This document shows positions 52,438 through 64,000 of a DNA stretch of 64,000 nt, piece by piece. Source of the stretch: Paratrimastix pyriformis (Eukaryota; Preaxostyla; Paratrimastigidae); assembly GCA_027972325.1 (NCBI GenBank), contig JAPMOS010000053.1, positions 186,001-250,000 of the forward strand, given 5' to 3'. A program made the position numbers and the translations under genes. How positions within the stretch are numbered: position 1 is the first letter of the stretch; every line of letters begins with the position of its first letter. The notes under the pieces were generated by a model. That model was not told the DNA's origin. It searched no databases and saw nothing but the letters and a program-made list of their open reading frames with translations.

Positions 52438-55103
52438 TTAGGGGGCCGCCGCCGCCGCGATGGCCTCGCCAACCGCGAGGGCTGGGGCCGTGATGGCTGG
52501 GGCCGTGATGGCCGGGGCCGTGATGGCCTCGCGAACCGCGGTGGTGATGGCCTCCTGGGCCGCGATGGCCGGGGTCGGACCGGCCGTGACGGCCGGGGCG
52601 GCGCTGTGCAGGGCCTCGAGAACCCGGTCGGGGGTGCAGGGCCCGTGGGGGAGCAGGGTCGGGGGGACGGGGCGCCCCGCATCCCGGATGGCGGCCGCGA
52701 GGGCATCCCGGACGGCGAAGTGGCACACACAGGCCAGCGAGACGGGCGGCTCCCCGACGCCCTTGCTGCCCATGACGGCCGGAGAGGGGGCCGCCTGCAC
52801 ACCCGCACCGAGCCCATGCCCCCATGCATCCATGCCCCCGTGCCCCCGTGCCCAGCACGATGACGAGCGGGCGGAGCGGGTGGAGCTGCAAGGCAAGGAG
52901 GAAGGCGCCCCAAGGACCGGGCCACGGATGCAGCTGGGTCGCGGACCTCATCCAGGAGGGTCACACGGAAATCGGCCGGCATGTCGGCGCAGGTGGGCAC
53001 CTGCCGGCAGCCCCGGGGATTAACATGGCCGGTGAGACGTGGCATGGCCGGTGGACGTGCCATGGCCGGTGAGACGTGGCATGGAGGGTGAGCGAGGCGA
53101 GGGGTGCAAGGGTGCCAAACAGGCACGGGCGAGGGGCGAGGGGCCGGCGGACCTTGTACGACATGGCGTTCCGGGAGATCATCACGCCCTTGGCGTCCCG
53201 CAGGATGCGCTCCAAGAGGAACTCGCCTTGGCCCTGCACGAAGGCCCCCTCCACCTGGACGGACAGGACGCGTGCGAGCGGGTGAGTGGGGGCCATCCGA
53301 GCGACCCGAGCTACCCGGGCGGCCCAAGGGGCAGCCGACAGACCTGGCCCAAGTCCACCGCCTGGCGCCACCCGACCAGACGCGCAAAGAGCGGCCCCAG
53401 AGGCCCACAGGAAAGAAGGGGCGAGGGTCAGCGCGGGTCAGAAGCATCGCGCAAATGGAGGCGATGGGGCAGGGCAGGTGCAATGGGGACGGAGTGGGCG
53501 GCTGGCGGCTGGCGCGGCTGGCGGCTGGCGATGCGGACCGGGTTGATGGGGCGGCCCGCGTCCTGGATGAGGTCGGCCCGGAGGACCCGCACCCGGCCCG
53601 TCAGCAGCTCGACCGCCACCTCAACCGCCGAGGCGCCGAAGCAGAAGTAGTGGAACCCCCGGCCCCGCCCCTCGCTCCACGAGTAGCCTGCAGAGGCAGA
53701 TCGTGAGCCGTGAGCCGTGTGAGCCGTGTGAGCCGTGTGAGCCGTGTGAGCCGTGTGAGCCGTGTGAGCCGTGTGAGCCGTGTGAGCCGTGTGAGCCGTG
53801 TGAGCCGTGTGAGCCGTGTGAGCCGTGTGAGCCGTGTGAGCCGTGTGAGCCGTGTGAGCGGACCCATGTCGGGGGTGGTGTGGTGGCCTGTGAAGACCAG
53901 GGGCACCAGGCCGTTCCAGGCGGCCGTCACGACCTCGGCGAACGTCGGCTCTGCATGGCCAACCCAGCAGGGCGATGGGCGGGTGGCCGGGGTGGCGAGA
54001 GGCAGATTGGGCGAGCAGGCGAAGCAGCGGACCGGCGGGCGGGGCGTTCTTCCCGGCACGGACGGCAGCGGCGGCGGCCTTGGCCCGCAGGGCTGCGCGG
54101 ACGGGGGCCAGGTGGCGATCGGCCTCTTGGCAAGCCGCCACCACGGCGGCCCCGCAGAGGTCGGTGCCCGTCGAGGCGGCGGTGGGGATGATGTTGGGCA
54201 GCCGGGTCGTGTCGTTGTCCGTGATGCGCACCGCCTCGACCGGCACCCCCAGGCAGTGGGCCGCCAGCTGGGCAACCTGCGCAGGGGTCGGGGCCGGGCC
54301 GGGTGGACGTTGGGGGGGTGGGCGTTGGGGGGGGGGGGGGGCGTCCCAGTAGGCAGGCCGACGCAGGCTGCGCAGGGGCGGAGAGCCCAGCCAGACCTTG
54401 GTATTGATGCCCTGGCCCATCTCGATGCCCGCGTGGGTCACGTTGACCGTCCCGTCCTGCACCCACCAGCCACGAGACCCGAGTCGGCGGTTGGGGGGGC
54501 AGACCCTGCGGCCGGGCAGACCACGTGCAGGGCCACGATGGCCGTGGACTGGTTGAGCATCTTGGCCTCGAAGCTGCTCCCCCCACGCCACCAGCCCACC
54601 CTCAGCAGCATGAGGACCGAACCTGGGGCAGAGGCCTCGCGGCCCTCACTCACTTAGGTCAGGGCCGCCGTGGCGACCTGAGGCCGTGCTTGAGGCACCC
54701 CATGGCCAGGCCCCGCTTGACGAACGGGTGGGCGGCGTTCCAGCAGGCAATGGCGGCGCGCCTGGGGGCGTACTGGGCGGTGCGCTCGAGGGCCTCCCAC
54801 ATGCGGCGGATGGGGTCGCCCTCGCAGAGCAGTTGCCCGAAGTGGGTCGCCTCGCCGGGCCGGTAGAGGTTGCGCCCCCGGACGGCCTCCCCGGGCAGCC
54901 CGCAGGCAGCCGCCACATGCTCCATCATTTGGTCGCTGCGCGGCGGGGGCGGCGACGATCGGGGCGATCCGGGAGGTGTTGCGTATGTGTGGAGTAAAGA
55001 GGGAAAGAAGTAACGGTAACGGTGTGTGTGTGGTGTGTGGTGTGCGGCGGCGGAGGATGTGGCAGGGGGTGTGTGTGTGTGTGTGGTGTGTGGTGTGGCG
55101 GTG

Positions 55104-55142
<39 letters not shown>

Positions 55143-58100
55143 GTGTGCGGCGGAGGATGTGGCAGGGGTGCGTGCGCTGTGTGGCGGGGGCGCGTGGGGC
55201 CGGGGCCGGGGCGCGGACCAGATCCAAATGGCCTGGGGCACGCCGAAGCCGCGCATGGCCGAGTTGCTGGTGGTGTGGGTGAGGCAGGCCCTGCCCCAGA
55301 CGCGCATGTTGGGGATGTAGTAGCAGTTGTCCTGCCAGAGGGATGGCAAGCAGCACGCCCAGCCGCGCGGGAACCGTACAGGGCGGTCAGTGGGATGAAA
55401 GTGAAAGGCGGAGGGATGAAAGTGAAAGGCGGAGGGGCGGAGGGGCGGAGGGGTGGCTGGAGGTGGCGGACGAGGTGCAGCAGGGCCCGGGTGAGCACCT
55501 CCTGGCTGTACACCATCCGGTTGCCGCCGTCGCTGTACAAGGCAAAGTCGGCGGCCAGCAGGCGCCCCGTCGGCCGGTGGGCCACGGCACGGTACCAGCT
55601 GTTCCCGAGGCCCGGGCGGGAATGCGGGCGATCGTGAGGTCCCCATCCGCATCCGCATGCCCGGAAAGGCGTAAATGGCCCGCTGGTCCCTGCCGGGAGG
55701 GACGGCCAGACGGACCCGCGGAAGGGGTGCCGGCCCCCGGTCGTGGTCATGTCGGTCTCCCGGTCGAGCACCATCCGGGCAGGGCGGCCCGTCAGGACGG
55801 CGCACAGGGCCGGCACGACCACCAGCCCATAGGTGCACTCCTTGCCTGGGGAACCCCGAGCCATCCCGTCACCACCATCAGGCAGAGATGAGGCGAGGCA
55901 GGGCAGGGAGGTATGGCGTCCCGAGCACAGACCGCCAAAGCTGCCACCCAGCCGACGGCACTGAGGGGAGGGGGAGTGACACGGACGATGATGAGACCCG
56001 GGCAGCGGGGGGCATCCAATGACGGCATCCGAAGCAGCGGTAGCAGCGGGGGGCGGGGGACTTCAGACCTCCACCGAGACGGCGGCCATCGGGAGCCGGC
56101 AGATCTTGGCCACACCCAGCTGCACCTTGGCCGGGTGCTGCGAGGTGGATAACAGTCGGACGCGGCGGCAGCCCTCCTCGGGCAGGGCCAGCGCAGCCTG
56201 AGCCCGCCACCCACCGCGCCCACAGGAGACGAGCTGAGCGACTGGGGCGCACGAGCAGGCAGCCACAGACGTGGGTCTCGATATAGAAGTGTTCCTGCCC
56301 ATCGAGGGTGACCTCGCCCTCGACAAAGACAGCCTCTCCGCGCTCCTCGGCCGAAACGCACGCCGGCTCGCTGGTGGCCTGGGGGCTGGGGCCGACAGGG
56401 GCCGGGGTCGGGGGCCAGGTCACCCTGCGCCAGCGCCAAGAGGAGGCGGGTGGGACGAGATGGCCCACGAACGAGCCCGATCGGCACCCGCCAGACCGCG
56501 CCAACAGGGGACCCAACCCCACCAGGGGGCCCAACCCCACCAGGGGGCCCAACCCCACCAGGGGGCCCAACCCCACCAGGGGGCCCAACCCCACCAGGGG
56601 GCCCAACCTCACCAGGGAGCCCAACCCCACCAGGGAGCCCAACCCCACCAGGGAGCCCGCCCAACGGCGCCCCAACAGACCGAGCCGAGGGCAGGAAGGG
56701 AGCCAGCAAGGCGTCGGGGCAGCCCCGCACGATGGAGAAGGGCGCCGTCAGGAAGGTGCCCGCCGCGATGGCCGCGGGGATGTCCAGCACCGGGGGCAGC
56801 ACCTCGTACCGCTGGACGACCGCCAGCGCGGCCTGGCGGGCCAGGGCCTCGGAGCGGGCAAGGACGGCCCCCACAGGGTCGCCCACGGCGGTCACTTCGC
56901 CTCCAATCGGAGTGAAGACTCGCTAGCGGGGGGGAGGGCACAGGGGCGGAGGGTCATCGGAAGGCCGGAAGGCCGGAAGGCCGGAAGGCCGGAGGAGAAC
57001 GAACAAGAGCCCCAAAGCAGGCGGCGGGCAGGGCGGATATGCGGCAGAGGGAGACGGGCGCCTCGTGACGACCGTCGGCCGGGGAAGGGGTCGCTGAGTG
57101 CAGACCACATCCTTGTACCACACGTTTTCGCCCGGGATGTCCTGAGCCGAGACGAAGGCCTCGCAGCCGGCCATGGCCAAGGCCGGGCCCGGGTCGAGCG
57201 AAAGCAGCCGCGCATGGGCGTAGGGGCTCATGACAAGCGCCACGTGCAGCGTGTCTGCAAGCGCCCACAACCAGCCGCCGGATAGGGTTGATGGAGCCGG
57301 TCCGCAGAGGGCAGAGGACACCAGGGAGAGGGGTGGACCATCGAGGAGAGAGGGACCATCGAGGAGAGAGGGACCATCGAGGAGAGAGGGACCATCGAGG
57401 AGAGAGGGACCATCGAGGAGAGAGGGACCATCGAGGAGAGAGGGACCATCGAGGAGAGAGGGACCATCGAGGAGAGAGGGACCATCGAGGAGAGAGGGAC
57501 CATCGAGGAGAGAGGGACCATCGAGGAGAGAGGGACCACCGAGGAGAGGGGGAGGGGGAGGACTGGGGAGAGGGGGACCAAAGGCACATGGCGGGGACTG
57601 GCGGACGGCACGGGCATACAGACTCGGGGGATAGGGACTGTCTGCGGTGAAAAGGGCCTCGCCCGTCATCATCTGGGGCCCACTCTGGTTGGCGACGCCC
57701 TGCCCGAGCTCGTCAGCAGTAGCTGAAGGAGAAGAGTCCGCAGCGGGTGCGGGGACCGGGGCTGCCGGGTGGTGCTCCTCGGTGTGGAGCATGGGCATCC
57801 GGGCCAGCTCGGTGGCCTCCGCGGGGAGCAGCTCCAAGTAGCGCTCGAGTTGCTCCTCCGAGCCCGAGCCCGAGCCCGCGCTCCCTCCTGTCGCCGCCCA
57901 GACAGAGGTGGGAACGGGGCTGGGGCAGGGAGATGACAGCCCATGAGCCGCGGGGAGCGGCGTCGAGGCCTCAGTCGTCCGGGGTTCGGAGAAGGCGGGC
58001 GCCAGGGCGGAGCGGCACGACCGGTTGAGATACTCGCAGAATTGCATGAGTAGAGCCCGGCTGGTGGCGTGGCGGTACGGAGCCAGGCCGCCAGGTGAGT

Positions 58101-60309
58101 GCAGGTCCAGGGCGAAGTCGGTTGGGGCGGAGGCGACGCTGCCCAGGGCGGCAGCATCCGGGGTGGGTGCCAGAGCATCCGGTGTGGGGGGCGGCGAGGA
58201 CGCGACGTCGGCCGCGTCGTCGAGCGAAGAGGGCGGCGGGCAGGGAGCGAGGGCATCCTGGAGAGCAATGATGTCCGCCTGGGCGAGGGGCGAGGCCCCC
58301 GACAGGAGGCGCCCCGCCAGGCGAGACTCGGTCCGCGGCGCCCGGAGGGCCGCAGGGCCCATGCCGCCAAAGGCGGCCCGGAAGGTGGCCACACGCCAGG
58401 CGCTGCCTGGGTGGCGGACCAGCGAGGCGACGAAGGCCGCGTTGACGATGGCTGTGTCGTTCTGGAGGCGGCGGGAAACCTTGTAGTTGCGGCACAGGGT
58501 GAGCGTGCCGGACGCGGGCTGCCCGGAGCCGTCCGTGGGGGGTGGGCAGGGCAGGTCGACCTCCACCCGCACGATCGCCAGCCCCGCCGTGGTCCGGCAC
58601 AGGCCACGGGCTACATCTTCCACGGGCACCGTCCGGAAGGCCAAGCGGGGGCTCTCCTTCGGGGGGCACCACCAATGCTCTGCCGTGGACGGGGGGAGGC
58701 CCGACGCCGAGGCGGCCAGGTCGAGCAGCACAACCCGGGCGTCGGCGGCCAGCAGGACGGGCAACAGATCGGAGAGGGGCGATGCACGGCCAAGGTTGCC
58801 GCCCACCGTGGCCACATTTCTGGGGAAGGGACCAAAGGGCGGTCGGTGAGTGTGTGCGAAAGGGTGTGGCGGGGCGCACTTCTGGGGGAAGGTCCCAAAG
58901 GGCGGCCGGCGAGAAGGAGGAGAGGCGTCGACTTCGTGAGCGGGAGGAAATGTGACATTGGCAAGGCGGCCAGTGGGGAGCACACCCCGACAAAACGGCG
59001 GGTCAGAGGAGCAACCCTCATAAACGACCACCCAGTGGACGAGGCGGGTTACCCTCAAACAGACAGCGTGCCATGCCCCATCAAGGCCAAGAGCAGACCG
59101 GATTTGGGTGCTGCCAAAGTGGCTCAGGTGTTCGGCCAGCGATTTGAGCCAGCTGTGAGCAGCCGGCCCCATCTCCCCCACGCTCGTGGCGGCACGCGCG
59201 GTGGCCCACTGCTGCAGCTGGGTGATGGTGCAGGCGGCTCCGATGGTCAGGGTCTGGCGATCCCCCACGACCGTGCTCTGGCACTGGCAGAGCTCGGTGA
59301 TCCGGCCCAGCCCGGCCACGATGGGCTCGAGGGAGGGACCACCCGAGGAGGTGAGCGCGACGGGGAGGCCCCCCGAGCCCTCCCGGCTCCGCCGACGGAG
59401 GATGGTCAGATCGGTGGCCCCGCTGGCCAGCCGCAAGCGGGAGCCGTAGGCAGCGTATAGAGCGACCAGCTGGGGCAGAGCGGTGGGGACACACCAGCCG
59501 CGCCCGTCGGCCATCCAGCGGAGGGGTCGGCCACGCCGGTCGTGGAGCGAGGCGGGATAAACAGGGGCCGCCAGGCGGGCGTTGCCACGGAGGCACGCCG
59601 AGGCCTCGGGTTGCTGGTGCCCGGCCATCAGCTCCTCGCGGAACTTGCGGGCCCCCGCGACGATGGGCCGGTAGCCGGTGCATCGGCAGAGGTGCCCGTC
59701 CAGGGCGTCCTCGAGGTCCAGGTCGCTGGGCAGGCCCTGGCCGCGCTGCTTGGCCCGGAGGAACTCGGCGTACAAGGACACGACCACCCCGGGGCTGAGA
59801 GCATGGAGATAGTCCGAGCGGGCGTGGAGCCGACGGACCTGCAGTAGCCGCACTGGGCTGCGTGGGACGCGTCGAGGCACTCCTGGAGCCGGTGCAGCTG
59901 CTGGATCTGCTTTTGGACGTGCGCACACCCACTCTCCGCCGGAACGAGGGCCGGGATGCCTCGAGCAGTGGTGAAATGAAGACCATCCGCAAGAGCAAGA
60001 GGAAATATACAAGAATCGACGGCCAGATGATCGTCGGCACTCTGAGTGGCAATGACTGCGCAGGCTCCGCAGCCACCTTCGTTACAACTATTTAAATTGA
60101 GGGGGAGGGGGGAGGGAAGGAGGAGGAGGATGAGGGAGGGATAAGGGTTTTGTTTTGAGCATGAGAGCAGAAAATATCAACCTGTCCTTTGCCGTCACAA
60201 TGGAATTATGCCGGAAAAAATCTAAAATACTCCAGTCCACATTTTCTTCATTGGGACAACATTCAAAGGCAATTCCGTCCACATAGAACCGGATGGTCGT
60301 CGAGGCCAT
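52438..60309 (-). CDS. Xanthine dehydrogenase
   Basis: Starts [18 protein letters not shown] (ATG 60309). Exon 1 60309-60182; 94-nt intron (donor GTTGAT); exon 2 60087-59839 gives the first 2Fe-2S site CNEGGCGAC; a 44-nt intron then splits [14 protein letters not shown]; exon 3 has [11 protein letters not shown] of the second 2Fe-2S site. The FAD domain follows ([49 protein letters not shown]). The Mo-pterin part has [66 protein letters not shown] with [40 protein letters not shown] and [13 protein letters not shown], then [17 protein letters not shown] and [12 protein letters not shown], which holds the catalytic Glu. The tail beyond [11 protein letters not shown] is an Ala-rich extension. 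It oxidises hypoxanthine and xanthine to urate with NAD. Long introns hold 9- and 18-bp arrays. Confidence 0.94.
53703..53858 (-). repeat. 9-bp minisatellite (GAGCCGTGT), about 17 copies, beside a splice donor
   Basis: On the coding strand the intron starts GTCCGCTCACACGG and goes straight into the array. The acceptor before GYSWSEG closes it. Confidence 0.95.
55022..55160 (-). repeat. GT-rich microsatellite blocks in an XDH intron
   Basis: Three GT runs separated by GGTGTGTGGTGTGCGGCGG-type sequence that is itself repeated. Confidence 0.85.
56503..56660 (-). repeat. 18-bp minisatellite in an XDH intron
   Basis: Plus-strand unit CCCAACCCCACCAGGGGG, about nine copies, changing to AGGGAG variants at the right end. 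Confidence 0.93.
57336..57556 (-). repeat. 18-bp minisatellite in an XDH intron, about 12 copies
   Basis: Plus-strand unit GGACCATCGAGGAGAGAG, almost perfect. Confidence 0.95.
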
Positions 60310-60446
60310 CGATAAAGCCGTTTGACAAGTGAAAAAAAGTGAAGCGCAATAGCAGGGCAGACCCAGCGGTTCTTGCAATCCGAGTGCAGCTATCGAGATG
60401 AACCCCCTCTCAGAACCCCGTACGATCTCCACTGGCGGTCAAATTG
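60310..60446. promoter_or_regulatory. Shared divergent promoter, XDH and MROH1-like gene
   Basis: Only about 137 bp separate the two start codons, so both promoters must overlap here. No clear TATA box is seen. Confidence 0.55.
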
Positions 60447-63400
60447 ATGGTTTGCATGGGGGACATCGAAAAATGCAAGAAACTCTCCTACCCCTCTTCC
60501 CCTCCACCAGAGATTGTGAACTCGCTCCTGGGGGCCGCCGAAGATAAGGACGAAAGTGTGCGCAACTCGATTTTCAAGTCGCTGCAGGAGATCGGGAAGA
60601 AGCAGACCCCTCTGGTCTTGACCAGCGCTATGGGCTACATTAACAAAACCAAACGGGTCTCGTTCGGCTCCTCCTGCCACAATTCCGCATCTTCACCATT
60701 TTCCGCTTTCGTGGATCCAGATTGGCCAAACCCATCGGGTCATCATTCTGAAAGTTCTTGCCCAAGTCATCGAAGATAATCTGCCCACCATCCGCGGCGA
60801 TCTTGCCGCTCAGTTGGTTGCCTTTGCAACCGGGGAGCTCACCGCCAACCGGGTCCGCCTTCATTTCTCGGGGGTGTTCCTGCTCATTCCAAGGCCGATT
60901 GTCAGGACGTTATCGTGGACTGGCAAGGAACCGCCAGCGACATCATCATCTCCCTGGCAGACATCTGCCCGCCTGTGGTTCTGGATCAGCTGCTGGCGCG
61001 CTTCGAGGGGAGCCAACTGCCCCACTACTTCGTCGTCAAGACCCTGGCCGACTTTGCCCAGAAGTCCCGTCCGTCACCTGCTTTCCCCCCGAGGGCTGAT
61101 CCCTGGCGGGCTGGCTGAGATAGCTGCTTTCTTGGTGCCCCGCCTCAAGGAGGTCCTGATGCGGATGCTTCCGCTCATCTCTGCCATCAGGCATGACAAC
61201 ATCCGCTGGGTCTTTGCTGCTGGTCTGGCCGCTTGAGCTCCCTGCCGCTCCCCCCATCCGCTCTTTGCGGCCCTTTTTCACTGGCGGATCGCCCTCGTTC
61301 GGCAGCCTTCGGCCGCTTTGCGGAGGGCATCCAGCACTACGTGGCCAACGTGGAGCACCCGCAGGTGCAGCGGAACTCTTTCATGGGCGAGATGGACACC
61401 GTCTTTGGGGCCCTCTACCCGGCCTGGGTCGGCTCCAACGAGAGCAGGGTCTGCGCGGTGCCACGTCCTTTGGCTGCCTCCCATTGACCCGCTGCGGATG
61501 GCGCGAGAACTCTCAGAGATCACGCAGGCGGGCAAAATACCTAAAGTTTTCTCGGCTGGGCCGTGATGACGTTGGTGGTGTTTGTGTTTGTGTTTGTGTT
61601 TGTTGTGGATCCTGTTCCAGGTTCGTCTGACGGCCGTGGAGGCTCTGGGACACGTGGTCCCGCTGATGACTGGCGAGCTCTTCCAGTCCCACCTGACCAA
61701 GCTGCTCCCGGCCCTGCTGCAGCTCTGGAAGAAGGAAACCGACCGGCTGCCCGTCACGATTGTCTGCCTGTTTGGCGCTCCAGCGGTCTCACTGCTTTCT
61801 CCATGGTCACGCTCAGGGCATGTGCTCCGTCCTGGAGGTGGCCGCTCAGCGCAGCCCCGACGCTGTTCGCCTGATGCTTCCGGTCTGCAATCCGGCCCTC
61901 ACCATCACCCGCGGTCACCTAACCCCAACCCCAACCCAACACCAACCCGAATGCAGCAAATTTTGCAAGTGATGCACCTGCTGGCGTGCGCCCCATGGTC
62001 GGCCGAGCGGCCCAACGAGCTCAAGAATCACAACGAAATGCTCCGCTGCTGCGAGATCATCGGTCTGGGCGTCCCTTTGGCCGCTTGGCCGCTCATCGGT
62101 TGGTCTCGCTCTGCGGCGGCGCTCCCGTAGGCCGGGCCTACACCGACGACCTTGTCAGCTACCTGCTGAAGCAGCTCGAGAACCACGGCGTCCGGGCCGG
62201 CACCCTCGACATCCTCAAGCACCTCGTCGGCCGCATGGGTCCGACAGCCAAACCGCGGGGGGCCTGACTGCGTGGGCAGTGGGAGCACCTCACGCAGCGT
62301 CGCCTCCATGTCACCCGTCCTCATCCCATCCCCCACCCAACCCGTCCCGTGATCTGATCCGCGCAGAGGAGCAACTGCTGCTGAAGAAGGAGCTGATTCT
62401 GACGGGCGTCAAGGGCCTCGTCGTCGACAACGACCTCAAGGTCCGGCCGCCTCTGGGGTTGCACATCCCTGACCCTCTTTGCCCCGTCCGGGCACACCCT
62501 GTTGCAGGTGCGCAAGGCCTTGGCCCAGTTGGTCATCGTGATGGCCTCCCAGCAGTACCTGGTCCTGGAGGGCTGGCGGCCCCTGATCGACTTTGTTCTG
62601 GGTGGGTGCGGCATCGACCTCGAGGCCGCCAAGGGGAAGGTCCGACAGAGCGGCACCCCATACTCCCCCCCGATTCTGCCCTCGATTCGCTTGTTGACTG
62701 ACGCTTCTCCTCCGCTCCGGGCAGCCGCCTGTCGATGGGGTCAGCCCGGCCGAGGTGCGCAACGTGTGCAGCCACATCATGAACCTGATCGCCACCACCA
62801 TCCCCTGTATGGAAGCGGTCTGTCGCCTCCCGCTTCGGCGTCATCGCGTCCGGTCTTGGGGGCCGGCTGCCACCTGTGCGGCGCGTTGCACTCCCTCGCG
62901 AGGGGATTCCTGCCGGGACCGATCCCTTTGGTCCGCACCACGGGCACTTTCCCGCAGAAACTGTGGCCCTACCTCTTCGAGTTCGTCGTCAGCCCCGCCC
63001 ACATGGCTGCCCTGCCGGTGCTGTGCAAGTGCATCACCCACCTGGCCGTCCAGAAGAAGAGCCAGTCTGCAGACGGGTTCCTGATCGACTTCGACGCCCC
63101 TGGTCTGTCCATGTCCATGCCCATCATGCGGGGCCTCACATCCCCGTCCGCCCGCTCCAGAGAACACCAACCTGCCCAAGCCCCAGGCCATCCTGGGCCG
63201 GCTGCTGGTGCTGCTGAACTGCTGCGGGAAGGCCGAGTCCTCGGAAGGCCTTGCAGCGGCCATCCTGGAGCTCATGGGCCAGTGCGCCCTAATCCTGCAC
63301 AGCTCCGTGGGCGACCTCTGGGCCGACGCCCTGCCCAAGATGCTCGCCTATCTCGAGGGTCCGACCGCATGGCCTCTGCCACCATCACCCCTCACCTCCC

Positions 63401-64000
63401 GCCATGGCAGCTCCGCGCACCTCACACCTCACACCTCACACCTCACACCTCACACCTCACACCTCACACCTCACACCTCACACAGCGAACAAAGAGCCGG
63501 CCCGATGGAACCAAGACCAGTGGGAGCACATGGTGCTGAATCTGCTCTCTCTCACCCTGGAGACCATCAACGACGACGAGTGGACCGTGCCCTTCGGCGA
63601 CCAGCTCTGCAAGCAGCTCGACCTCTACCCAGCCACGCCCGCCGGCGCCTCGCCGTATGCTCGGGTCCGTGCCGCCGCCTTCCCTTGGCGCAACTCATCG
63701 CCCACGGCGGCTCATTCCTGCTGCAGGTCCTGATCCGCTTCTTGGGCGTCGTGGCGAGCAAGTCGCACAACCGCGAGTTCGTGCGGCGTCTGCTGGACTT
63801 CATGTTCGCCCGGACCGTCCACCAGGAGGAGGCCCACCGGCTGGCCATGGCCGAAGGTCCCCTCCACCCGCCCGCCCTCCCCTCCACCCCCCTCTCCTCC
63901 AGGGATGGGGGCCTCTCCTGCTGACCCCACGGGCGGTTTTGACACCCGTCACGAACGAACCCTCGATCCGTCCGGACCCCCGCCCTCACTCAGGCTTTGG
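60447..64000 (+). CDS. MROH1-like HEAT-repeat protein, 5' part
   Basis: Start at the ATG 60447 (or 60456). HEAT-type helices from the first exon: PEIVNSLLGAAEDKDESVRN, SIFKSLQEIGKKQTPLVL; donor GTCTCG after NKTKR. Later exons match the maestro HEAT family 1 order: ICPPVVLDQLLARFEG, AFGRFAEGIQHYVANVEHP, DTVFGALYPAWVGSNES, VRLTAVEALGHVVPLMTGEL, QSHLTKLLPALLQLWKKETD, DDLVSYLLKQLENHGVRAGT, EEQLLLKKELILTGVKGLV, LWPYLFEFVVSPAHMAALPV, GRLLVLLNCCGKAESSEGLA, WEHMVLNLLSLTLETINDDE and VLIRFLGVVASKSHNREFV. It runs off the right edge. MROH1 relatives act in lysosome or membrane biology in animals; the role here is open. Intron acceptors are mostly plain CAG, with a 7-bp array in one intron. Confidence 0.87.
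63415..63482 (+). repeat. 7-bp array CTCACAC in an MROH1-like intron
   Basis: About ten perfect units. Confidence 0.95.

Overview
This is a gene-dense nuclear segment of a GC-rich eukaryotic microbe. Coding genes are broken by many short spliceosomal introns. Two histone H4 genes, a SAS-6 centriole protein, Paf1, PPP4R2, an ATG18/WIPI propeller, a VPS9 Rab exchange factor and an MROH1-type HEAT protein all mark a eukaryote. SAS-6 implies that it builds basal bodies, so it is probably flagellated at some stage. I cannot name the species from sequence alone. Gene models were built by reading protein similarity in all frames and joining exons only where splice phases agreed.

Layout. 1-3.5 kb: 3' part of a proline-rich gene (+). 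3.8-4.6 kb: secreted-type pyroglutamyl peptidase I (-). 5.3-6.1 kb: membrane protein (-). 6.9-12.9 kb: leucine-rich repeats that splice in frame into an XK-related (XKR) multi-pass membrane domain (+). 13.2-17.5 kb: VPS9-domain protein (+). 18.1-20.8 kb: F-box plus multi-pass membrane protein (-). 21.1-23.8 kb: Paf1 (-). 24.0-29.3 kb: SAS-6 (-). 29.6-31.3 kb: PPP4R2 (-). 31.5-34.2 kb: second F-box-like plus multi-pass membrane protein (-). 34.4-36.1 kb: ATG18/WIPI (+). 36.5-37.1 kb: MsrA (-). 37.5 and 45.4 kb: two H4 genes inside a duplicated cassette of about 1.15 kb. 38.6-39.5 kb: small membrane protein (-). 41.2-45.1 kb: E3 ligase joining an RBR-like front to a MYCBP2-type RCR end (+). 46.6-47.2 kb: Cdc25/ACR2-type rhodanese phosphatase (-). 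47.2-49.1 kb: membrane glycoprotein (+). 49.2-52.1 kb: GT10 fucosyltransferase (+). 52.4-60.3 kb: xanthine dehydrogenase (-). 60.4 kb to the end: MROH1-like gene (+, cut by the window edge).

The most striking general signal is splicing. Across most genes the 5' splice site reads GTCYGY (GTCTGT, GTCCGT, GTCCGC) rather than GTRAGT. Many introns are only 42-56 nt. Longer introns are packed with poly-C runs on the coding strand or with minisatellites. A second signal is a dispersed repeat with four copies, one of which is split by a 210-bp inverted-repeat element with a clean 3-bp target duplication. The genes are mostly unrelated housekeeping functions, and several neighbours are divergently arranged with very short shared promoters (55-150 bp).
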